A DNA stretch of 64,000 nt from Obelidium mucronatum (taxonomy: Eukaryota > Chytridiomycota > Chytridiomycetes > Chytridiales > Chytriomycetaceae). A program made the translations under genes and the position numbers. Shown here in pieces: positions 33,628 through 43,471 of this stretch. Under the pieces are notes generated by a model. The model was not told the origin of the DNA and searched no databases. It saw only the letters and a program-made list of their open reading frames with translations. The stretch covers positions 682,001-746,000 of the forward strand of contig JAIVFH010000001.1 of the NCBI GenBank assembly GCA_025765595.1. The letters run 5' to 3'. Position 1 is the first letter of the stretch. Each line of letters opens with the position of its first letter.

Positions 33628-36600
33628 TCATTCCATTATCTTTCGAATTTCACTGTCACTCATCAAGCCTTCCGTTCCGAGGACCTGAATTGCGGCAACC
33701 GGTGAAATAGAAGGACTAAAACAAGGAACGGACACATTTCAGCAAACAAACAATAATAGTCAATACATCAAACTTTACCCTTCTCCGGTCGGCGACAGAT
33801 CCCTTTTTGGACTCTCGCCATCACTGCTTCTATCGGCAATACTGTCCCCGACATTTTCCGGAAGAGGATTTGCGGCTGCTGCCACGGAAGCAGCAACGAC
33901 AGCTTCTCGCTCCTTCCTCACATGCATTTCTCGTATCCTCTCCTTCATCAACGCCGTTTTCCCTTCATCATCCCAACAAAACAGATCATTGAATTCTGCG
34001 AGTAACAGTATAAAAACGAGCGCAGGTACTCCAAGAGTAGGAGCAAATACAATCCCCACATTCCGAACACTCATTTTGTTGACGTTACTGGCTTGGACAA
34101 TGGAAACAAGATGCGAAATCAAAGTTTCAAGGAGAATATAGTTTGTGCGTGGAAGGAGGGAAAGAAGGTGTGCAAGTTGGAGTATGCGATCGTTTCGATC
34201 GTCGAAGTCTTGCAAATTCACATGTAAGTTAGAAACAAAAAAATAAAATAAAAAATAAAAAAATAAAATAAAATAAAATAAAAATAAAAGACAAAAGTCA
34301 CTCAACTAGAGATCGCCATGAACTCATTTTGTAAGTTCTTTGTTAAAACAGGGGTCGGCAACTCTCGCAGATATAATTTTAGAAGTCCGGAAACAACATG
34401 GACATCCATCATATCTAGATTGCAGTTGATTAAATCAACGTCACCTTCAAGATTAAACAGGTATTTCAAGTGTTGTATTGCTGTGCTTGTCCCAGAAAGA
34501 CGATAGATCCCTTCTTCTTGCGAAGCTAGATCCCAGATAGAATATGGATAGTCAGCAACATTGGAAGTAGAAGAAAAGACCAAAATCACCTTTGAAATGA
34601 TCAAGGTATTCAATACATCTATACACAATGGCGGGTAGCTCTATATCATCGCTTATCCGTGAAATGGCAAGCCCGTGTTCCAATGGAGCGCCAAATATGA
34701 GGCGATTCGGATCCAAAGCTTTAAGTACCGGAGGATCTATTTTCAGCTATCAACAACAAAAATTGTCAAAAAATGCACTCATACCAGTCTTCTTTTTCCC
34801 GAACGGATTCCGCATAATATGTTGATGCATTAATCCCTTCACACTCGCCATTGCTGCGGGGCCAGTATGCGGCCTGTCCATACTGCCGACTGGACTTCCC
34901 ACCTTTTCCTTTTCTTCCTGTCTTTCCTTCTCCCTCGCACTTCCAGATATTACAGGAAGCGATTTTGGTACTTGTTGCATTGCCCGCAAATTATCGTCCA
35001 GACTGTTTTTGATTACAATTTGACTGGTGGTTGCAAAATGCTGCGCATTGAGTCCTCCCATCACTCCATTGTTGGATGCCGGCGGCGGCATCATGGTCAT
35101 GATTGTGTGCCTAGAGTTTTGCTTCTGTAGAAGTACGTATGGGTCTTCCTGGCGGCTCATTCGAGGGCTAGTTGTAGTAAGACTTCCAGTTTCATCAGAA
35201 GATGCGATCGAATATGGCACAGACGGTTGTTTTTGAGGTTGTGGCATAGTTGGGTTTGTAATATGTCTTTCTGAAACCCGCTGGAGGACCCCGGGCCTCC
35301 TTTATCTGGGTGAAGATAATGGAGACCCAATCGTCTCGATCGACGTCGCTGTCTGCAGCTAGAATATGTCTGTGTTTGATTTTACTCTCAGGTGGCGGTT
35401 GGATGTCGAAGGGGACTGGGAAATGTTCTTTCTGGAATTCGATCAGAATAAGTCCATGCGCGGATTTGGTATCATTAGCAGCTGGTTTTATAGATGCAAT
35501 ATGACAATGCTTGAGGGAAATTGTTGAGCTGAATTCACGATGGGGCTGATCATGAAATTAGCGGGTGATGGAAAAAATCAAAAACGAACCCCATCAGAAT
35601 AATCCAAGAAATATGGTTTGCACCGAAAATATCGCGGCTTCCACCCTCCAAAATTTTTCCCCCGCTTCATTAAATACCCCTCCTTCAAAATTGTAGTGTC
35701 TGTATTTAGTGGACTCATGATACCGTCAATATCTGCTGTTGATTCTGCGGTCTGAAGTCCGGGAATGGATCCGGATGATTGAAATAATGCTAGAGGCTGA
35801 CCAGAGGATACGCTTGTAGTCAGAAAATGAAACATTTCTCGAGAATCTGGTACTGCATCAAGTACTCGTTGTAAGTACATTTCAAGAGCCACTTTGCGTT
35901 GATCACTTTTCACGGGATTCATTGACGTAAATAATGACTTCTCGGGCGGTTTTCCAATCGATGACATCACTTGTTTGGATAGTTTTGAACGAAGCTGTGT
36001 GTGCCTCTATTAGCAAGCTTTGAGATCCCGACAATAGATTTTACCTTTCCATCCAAGGCAATGAAATCTGAGTACCGTTTCTCCACTTTCCACTCTTCGT
36101 TCGTCCTTTCTTTTTTGACCAAAACAAAAAATAGAACACCATCAGCACCAGTCCCTTGAAAGGCCGATCCAACAACACGAACTATAATTCCATCTTCTGA
36201 AGATAGTGATAGAGAATGAACAAGGGGATTCTGAGGAAGGGGTTGTGTTGTTACAGATAGAGGGGCTGGAATAGGAGTTGTTGAACGGGAGTTTGCTGAC
36301 GATCCAGGAGCAGAATTTGATGATGAAACAAGAGGAACTTCGTTCAATGTCTGCGGAGCGGGAGGCAATGGGGTAGGAGGGCGAGAAGACTTCCTTGAAG
36401 GGGGATTGGATGATGTGGATTCACGAAATGCAGACAAAATGCTTGCTTGCTGAGGGTGTGGATGAGGGTGCCTTAAATCTTCATTGGAAGGAGTGTATGC
36501 AAGCATCATTGATGAAGTTCGTGAAGGGAGAATGAAACTATTTTTGTGTTTGAGAGAAGCACCGCGAAGGGGAGGATCCGCGTCCTCTGATTCGGGTAAG

Positions 36601-37097
36601 AAAGAATCTACCAAGCCCGTGTATGCTTTCACTTCGTTCTTAAATGATCATAATTTGAATGTTAGTTCAGACACAAGTTTTTTGTCAGGGCGTACCTCAT
36701 CGACGGTTGCCTCGTACGTCGACACACGCTTCCCGCTGGATCGAAAAGACGCCAGTTCGAGGGCTGAGTGTTCAGTGATTGATCTTCGTAGCTCCGAGAT
36801 TGAGGGAATGTCCTGATGACTAGACTCGATGGCTCCAATCACGTCAGGGACCGACAAGGATGCCAGCACGCGAGTCTCCTCCCGTAGCTTTAGCTCAGTT
36901 ATTTCCGTTTTAAGGCCTTCCATAATCACGCGTTGTTTCTCGATAATCTTCCACAGTTGACCATTCTGCAGCCGCAACTGGTTCCTCTCTCCAACAACAT
37001 AGCCAACAATATCCTCGAACGAATGACCGGCCGCTTCGTGTGCTTTAATCCCTCCGCTGACATCACCGTCATCGAAGGGGTCGCTGTCAAGTTGCAT
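33628..37097 (-). CDS. PX-PH-RhoGAP protein (Bem3-like)
   Basis: A GTPase-activating protein for Rho/Cdc42-type GTPases, expected at the cell cortex in polarity control. Order: an N-terminal coiled coil (GERNQLRLQNGQLWKIIEKQ), a Ser/Pro-rich linker, a PX domain (EKRYSDFIALDGK, then LRSKLSKQVMSSIGKPP), a PH domain (ILKEGYLMKRGKNFGGWKPR ... DDWVSIIFTQI), a second linker, and RhoGAP: FGAPLEHGLAISRI, the arginine finger in EGIYRLSG, then LLKLYLRELPTPVLT and NKMSVRNVGIVFAPTLG. PX plus PH should give phosphoinositide binding. Introns: about 36655-36711, 35994-36044, 35552-35588, 34745-34790, 34525-34590, 34214-34309 and 33712-33775. The start at 37097 leaves a 128-bp spacer to the divergent gene; an in-frame ATG at 37190 is possible. 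No frame break was seen. Confidence 0.88.
34236..34290. repeat. A-rich simple repeat inside a RhoGAP intron
   Basis: A run of imperfect AAAAT/AAAATA units of about 55 bp (T-rich in the sense of the leftward gene). It lies in the intron between AIS and NFDDRNDR, where it doubles as a long pyrimidine tract. Confidence 0.75.
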
Positions 37098-37225
37098 TTT
37101 CTTCTGGAAGAAACCGAAAAATGACAAACGTTCCCGTTTGTCCCTGCTGTCTTCCAACAGTTTCAGTCCCCGAATCGATGCTGACTTCAATCGGAAACAC
37201 GCATATTAAGCAAAATCACGAAGAA

Positions 37226-38166
37226 ATGAGCCGCAGAAGATCGCTGTCCTTCCCAGCTGCCGATTACGAGTCTGCTTTTGAATACCCCGTAATGATCAAC
37301 ATGGATGCGTCTCCAGCCGCAACAAACCAGCTGAGCCATAATTATCCTGTCCAAGCATCTACTGTGTCCGTATTTTTGCATCCTGTTGGTTTTGAGTCGC
37401 GTTCCACCCATCCACCAAGCAACAAGGCGGACAACGAGGATGCCATTCCTGCTGGATTCTCGCTCGAGAATATTTCGTGCCTTTGTTACAAGCTCAATCG
37501 TTGTGTGTGTTTGGAGCCATCAAAAGTGCACCAAAGTGCCTCCCCACCCGACAACATCAAACCAACTGTTACGTTATCTTCCAGCCAACAACAACTCCTT
37601 CCTCTTTATCAATGCAGATGCTTTTCTTGCCATCACAGACGCCTTAACCGCAGTGCTCATGAATAACGCCAACAGAGGAATGCCAGATGCACAATGGGGG
37701 GAATACATGAATCAAATCAAATTCGAACAGGAAGAGAAGCTTGAACAAGATTTTTTGTTTGGTCAGAATGAAAGGGATGCGAGTCGTCATCTTCGAATGT
37801 CGTCGACGGAGTGGAACGTGCTGGATGCCCAGGTGATGTTTAGGGAACCATAACAAACACATGAATGACACCATACGCGCTGGATGAAAAAGTTGACATC
37901 TCTTCGTTCTATCTCTTGTTTTTCCATGTCACGGCTCACACATCATCTGTTGCGAAAGTTTGAAAATTATATTTACCTCTAATACAATCTTTTTTATTGC
38001 CAGCATTCAGGAAAAGATAGAAAGTTTGAGCGCCATTCGGGTACCTGTATTTGTCGTGGAAGTGGGGTTGGATGCGAATGTGTTTGGAGCTGTCAATGTT
38101 AGGTTTGAGTCTCGGAATCGCCAGGTTGTGCTTGCATCTATTGTATTGTTCCATGGAGAGCAATAA
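37226..38166 (+). CDS. Hypothetical protein, structure uncertain
   Basis: I do not recognise it. Starting MSRRRSLSFPAADYESAFEY, the first part is Ser/Pro-rich. It ends in one frame at about 37600 and continues convincingly in the next frame as NSFLFINADAFLAITDALTA and MPDAQWGEYMNQIKFEQEEK. This needs a one-base frame break, or an intron I cannot find, between 37510 and 37620. After NVLDAQ comes a 5' splice site at 37833. The next 150 nt may hold a small exon (DISSFYLLFFHVTAHTSSVA). The final exon after a CCAG acceptor (about 38004) reads IQEKIESLSAIRVPVFVVEV and ends at 38166. No domain is visible; the last exon looks like a beta-rich fold. It is convergent with the CLC gene. Confidence 0.5.
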
Positions 38167-38289
38167 AAATTGTTACTACCAATCAAAATATTGAAATTGT
38201 CATGCAATCCAATATCAGCTTGTCTGGCAAATCATTCCATTTTTGTTCACACAAGCAACAACTTTTGAAATCTGAAGCACCCATTTATT

Positions 38290-41200
38290 TTACACCCGAG
38301 GAAGCAGCGAAATCCCGTCGAATAAAGAGCCCATATCATCCTGATCCGTATAGCTGGCGCTGTTTTTCATTTGATGCTCAAATTCATGAACCGCCTTCAA
38401 AATATCCTTCTTCGTTATCAACCCTTCCAAGCGACCATTGTGCAAAATGACAATATATCGCGGTCCTAGTTTTTTGAACATATCCATTACAGCTTCCAAA
38501 TGCAGTTTAGGATGCACAGTCAACGGAGTTCGATTGAGGTAAGGTGCCAAATCAACCATTGAATCAGATATGTGATGCATCAGTGGCCGATCTCTTCCAT
38601 CCCCACTGCTTCGAATTCCCCTCGGTAGACCACCAATATGAGGATCAGTTTCAACGAATCCTTCATTCTTGGCAGCCTCAACAGCTTGGATAATATCAAG
38701 CAAGTTGATGAACCCCATAAACTCACGACCCCGAAGAGAACGCACAACAGGATACCCTCTGAAACCAGTGTTTTCGAGAATGATTTGTTCGGCTTCGTCG
38801 ATGGAGAGGAGAGTCTTTTTGAGAACAACGAGTTGGTTGTAAGGGGTCATGGCATCTTGGATGGGTCGGCCAATGAAATCTAGAGAGAGATCTTCTGTGA
38901 TTTCCAGGTGGGGGTAGTTGAAGACTTTGATTTGCGCGTCTATGTTTTTTGTTGTAGAATCATTAAAACACAGTGGTTGAACAATGATTTGATTACCTGA
39001 CATCCCCCCTTTCCCAAACGCATCACCGACCAGTTTTGCAACCATAAGTACAATCATGCAGGGAACAATATAGTTAAGAGTTCCCGTCAGCTCAAACATG
39101 ATAACTGTGAGTGACAGAGTTAATCGCGTAACTCCGCCTACAAGAGCAAAATTTCTTTTAAAAAAATGAAGAATATCCAACACAAAAGAGTACCTAGAGC
39201 TCCGATAGCTCCCAATAATGCGTACATCCCTGGAGTGACACAGGGTTTATCGGGGGTACATGAGCTGAACATTGGAAGATCCGGCCAGCCTCTGGATTTG
39301 CGGAAAAAAAAAGGAATGAGTAAAAGATATGCAATTAATAACTTTGGGACCACCAACTTTTGGAATGCCTCCATCCCTATTCCTACTAATCTTCCAAATA
39401 GCCCACCCCAAACCATAGAGGGAATAAATATTCCAGCTTAATTTGTTTTTTAGTTGATGAGTTGGTCTAGAGCAATGGAAAACAGTACCAGGAACTTTCA
39501 ACCCAAGAGAAACGACAGTCAAACCAATACGTAAAATTAGAGCAATTATCAGCAATAGAACGGCAGTAACATGTCCTTGAGGGCTTAAATTTCATGGGTA
39601 CAGTTAGCTTGACAGCGGACAGTCCAAGGAAAACTCAACTTGCAAATCTCAGTGCAATTTAGATTCTCCGCATTCTTGAAACAAAGCTTCAAGTAATTCG
39701 CTAGCATCCATCCTATCAAAATAACGAGCAGACTATGTTGGGAAAACTGAAAACTATCACGATTCTGCTATTACCGAGTTAGCGGATTAATGTATCCAAC
39801 AAAAGCAGTGAACGACGCAACAATAACAACTTCCAGGATGGGGTGGGTTTTGACCCATCCAGATTTCCTGAATCGCGCGGCTTTCTGGGACATTCGGATG
39901 ACGAACGCTCCCGAGAGTCCCTATAAAAAAAGTTGTTCAGCATTCCTTATTTTCATCGCTCTGGAGCCGACCCCAAAAACGCCCAACAGAAGGAACCCTG
40001 TGGTTTCAAAAAACAACCAATTTCTGCTGAAAGAGACTTCAATGAGAACGCGTTTCCCGCGATACGGATCAATAAACTGATCAATGATTTAATTTTGATT
40101 CAAAATTTGGATGCCTGTAACTACCTGCAACATGACGCAGGACACCAAAGCACAAAAGTAACTCCTAAGCATGGTTTTTGCTGGAAAAAAAGACGATAGT
40201 TCCTCGAGAGAAAATAAAACACCACCAATAGGAGCTACCAAAGTTGAAAGTTAAAATCAAGGACAGAGACTGTGGAGTTAGCCACCTCCGAATGCGACAG
40301 CAACACCACTTGCAGCAGCAACTATTTAGATCCAATAAGAATGGTTATAAAGAAGAAGGCTTTTTGAATGGCGCATACCCGACAGAATTTCGCGCTTCCG
40401 ACCTGGTTTTTGTTTAAGGGATGGTAAAATCAGTCACCTGCTGTGTACTGCCAACTTGTCCAAGAAAAATATCACCTTCATTATCCCGATACTTTGGGAA
40501 AAAATCCGGCAAGATACCTGCCAGACAACTGGCTACGTGAATCATAGGACCCTCTTTTCCAACAGCCAATCCACTCGCCACTGTCAAAGGCTGAGAATAA
40601 AAAAAATTGTGAGTTTCTTACTTTTGATTTGAAATTCGTGCATTAAAAACGCTCTCCCTACCAGAGTCATTGACTTGACAATGAAAGTCTTGCCATCCAA
40701 AAAGTCGCTTGTCGCAAATCCTCCCAAAATAGTTTTAATCTCTGCTGTTCCTGATCCAGCTGCATTCGGGGCGACTTTTACAACAATCACGGCCACAACG
40801 GAAGCAAATATGGTCTGTCGGAAAAAAAAACAATCCAAATTGGCTGGAGCCTATAATCTTGAGACCAACGTCCAATTTCATACCGAGAAGAATATGTAAA
40901 TCATCCATTTCAAAATGTATGAATCAGACCAGTACGACCATTTTGGGCAATCCCCTGATGAATTTTTGATCAGATACTCGGCATGAAACAAACGAAACGT
41001 CAAACAACACCTTCAGAATAGCCCTAATTGTCAATTTGAATGAATTGAACACTCATTTAAACCAAAAAAAAACCCTGGAAAATACCGTGCAGCAGATTGT
41101 TCGCGACAAGTACCATTCCGTTTCGCAGTATCCAAGCCTCACATCAGTCAACCATGCAGCAACCTGTTCGGATCGGCGGAATTCAGCAAAAAGATAGCAT

Positions 41201-41534
41201 TTGCCAGACACCACAGCTACCAGCCTTTTCCAAGAACGTACAATATCAATGAATGCCGCCACCAGCCCCAGACTGAAACCTGTTCCAGCCAAGTAATAAG
41301 CATACATTTTACTTCTTGATCAACGAACCCAGAATAAGAACTAATATCCACGACTGCATTGATTCGAATGCGCTTTCGAGTGGTGAATCGGCTAGCGTTA
41401 ACTGCAGCTTCCTTCGCCGCTGATGGTCTGCCGAGGTATCCTGGACCCAGTCTGTGTTTCCACTGAATCAGCTGTGTTTATTGGAGAAGCTGTTTAATAC
41501 CAATGGTGTCGAAGTCGTCGGGGTCTTTGGGCAT
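38290..41534 (-). CDS. CLC-family chloride channel or Cl-/H+ exchanger (Gef1/ClC-3-like)
   Basis: An intracellular-type CLC. The start [20 protein letters not shown] matches the family's N-terminal block. Membrane part: [19 protein letters not shown], the selectivity motif [16 protein letters not shown] (GSGIPE in animals), gating-glutamate motif [12 protein letters not shown], and [20 protein letters not shown]. The glutamate in GKEGP supports gating and possibly proton exchange. The C-terminus has two CBS domains: [20 protein letters not shown] and [22 protein letters not shown]. There are at least ten short introns, including two near the start (about 41451-41499 and 41284-41331) and one at 39438-39488 that restores VPAGIFIPS. 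I saw no frame break. The likely location is the Golgi/endosome/vacuole system. Confidence 0.9.
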
Positions 41535-41537
41535 GAG

Positions 41538-41597
41538 AATAATAAATTATTTTTCAGAATTTATTTTTATTTTTTTAACTTAAAATAATTTATTATT
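41538..41597. repeat. AT-rich inverted repeat
   Basis: AATAATAAATTATTTT at 41538-41553 is the exact reverse complement of AAAATAATTTATTATT at 41582-41597. It sits between the CLC start and the PKA stop (both leftward), so it falls in the CLC promoter or PKA terminator region. It could form a hairpin or be chance in AT-rich DNA. Confidence 0.6.
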
Positions 41598-41679
41598 ATT
41601 ATTAAAAGAGAAGAGTAAAAAAAGATAATGATAAAAAAAAGAGCAATCAACAAACAAGAAAGAGTGGGTTTCCTTTGTT

Positions 41680-43318
41680 TTAAAATCCGATAAACTTGTC
41701 CTTGTGTGGATCTGGGCCGGCTACGCCATATGGTTCGTGGTCTTCAGGATACTGGTCAAAGTTACTAGTATCTCCTTCTCCCTTGCAAGGGGGTAGGTAA
41801 GGCGCAGGAACGGCACAGTCCTCCATCTTCTGCCAGTCAACGTCGGCAAACCACTTGTGAGTCTTGATGTCGATCACACCTGCTTTCAAGTTTCCATAAC
41901 GCTTAGTTAAATCCGTCGTCAAGATACGCTTGACCAAGTCTTTGGCGTTGGGGTCAAAGTGCGATGGGAATTTGGGTTTGCATGCCAGAATCTTTTCGTA
42001 CAGTTTAAAGTGATCGTCATCATAGAAAGGTGCTTTGGAAATAAAGAAGTTTACTTTCATGATACATGCCAGAAAAAGTAAACTCACGATGTCCAGCCAG
42101 CATTTCAGTACATGAGGATTCCGAAAGCCCACCAGTCCACCGCCTTTCCGTATCCTTTGGATTGAATAATTTCAGGAGCCAAGTAGTCTATATATTGCCA
42201 TTCCATTCCATTAGTTGTCATCGTCGGATTCAAATCGTCAGTTTACCTGGCGTTCCACAAAGAGTCCATGTAATGTCTGGAACATGCTTCGCAAAACCGA
42301 AATCGGTAATCTTAACATGCCCTTTGGAATCAATCAGAAGATTCTGAAAGGATTAAAAGGAGTCAGTTTTTTTGGTTGGTGGCAACCAACAGAACTACAA
42401 ACTTCAGGGTTTCAAATCTCGGTAAATTATGTCTCGAGCGTGTAAATATTCAAAAGCGAGAATGACTTCAACTGCGTAGAACTTTGCGACCGAGTTTTGA
42501 AACCTCTGTTGATTTTTAAAGCTGGTGAGTGAAGTATATTTCTAAACAGGATAAGGAGATATTACCCCCGATCGCCGAAGGAATGAGAATACTTCTCCTC
42601 CTTGCACATACTCTAGAATAAAGTAAAGGTTGTGGGAGTCCTGGATTGTGAATGTTAGTGAGATCATTTGAATTAATGAAGCGAAGAGACCAAATCACTG
42701 CCTTTGGCTGTATATTTATATCAAGAGAAACGCCTCTATCGTGATCGGCGCAACGACTCTGAAGGAACATACCTGAATTGTGCCCAGCATAAATACCAAA
42801 AAGGGGTAATCCAACTTTTCAAGAATATTCTTTTCGTTGATGGTGTGTTCCACTTGCTTCATCTTGACAACTTCATTCTTCTTTAAGACTTTCATGGCAT
42901 AGTATTTTCCCGTCGTCTTCAAACGCACCAAATGAACGCGACCAAAAGACCCAGTACCGAGAGTTCTATCAATTGACAGATCGGCGAAAGAATACTTTTG
43001 CTTTGGTTTGAAGGGCGGTGCGTTTGCAGGATTTACGCCTCGCGTTGTGACTGAAGCAGCCGAGATGATGGAGGCTTCTCCGGCATGGGATGATTCAGTT
43101 TGTTTGTTGGAAGAAGAAGGCTTAGCCGCAGTTTGGCCGGCAGCGGCTGATGAAGTTGGCGAAACTGGAGACAGCGGCTTGTTCAGATTAGTTTGCGATC
43201 CTGTGTGAGAGGCGGTCTTTGACGCGGTCGAGGGCGAGACTGTGTTGCTCTTCTTGAACAGAGTTCCTTCCTTGGCAGAGATTGTCAGCTTCTTGATGAA
43301 GCTCATCTTTTCTGCCAT
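41680..43318 (-). CDS. cAMP-dependent protein kinase catalytic subunit, one-base frame break
   Basis: An AGC kinase of the PKA type, the effector of cAMP signalling. The start [19 protein letters not shown] leads into a Ser/Ala-rich extension of about 85 residues. Kinase motifs: glycine loop [11 protein letters not shown], lysine in YYAMKVLKK, catalytic loop YRDLKPENLL, DFGFAK, activation loop [14 protein letters not shown], and WWAFGILMY. The C-terminal tail ends HKDKFIGF, the PIF-like FxxF end of PKA. Introns lie at about 42785-42835 (joins LVFMLGTIQ onwards), 42500-42570, 42345-42400, 42185-42250 and 42035-42090. In the exon ending near 42089 one extra base at 42107 breaks the frame between FGILMY and EMLAGH, producing TGA. 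Removing it restores a perfect PKA match. Confidence 0.93.
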
Positions 43319-43471
43319 GTCTTCTCGCTGTTGTTTTGCTTCAACTTGTGTGTGTGCAGCCGTTGGTCTGCGTCTTTTTCGATCAACAACTGAAGAATTG
43401 TCACTTGTTCTTTTTTTTTATTAATTTCTCTGATTTATTAAAATCGAAAAAGACAAACCAAAAACCAACAA
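43319..43471. promoter_or_regulatory. Divergent spacer between PKA and the SNF2-RING gene
   Basis: About 150 bp between two divergent starts, with a T-rich run (CTTGTTCTTTTTTTTTATT) near 43410. It probably holds both promoters; no specific site is recognised. Confidence 0.3.

Noticed and set aside
33305..33688. A 127-codon open frame on the + strand
   Set aside because: It overlaps the RhoGAP last exon on the opposite strand and has no domain or normal protein texture.
41538..41597. The AT-rich inverted repeat as a transposon terminal repeat
   Set aside because: The arms are only 16 bp, 28 bp apart, with no coding content or target duplication between them.
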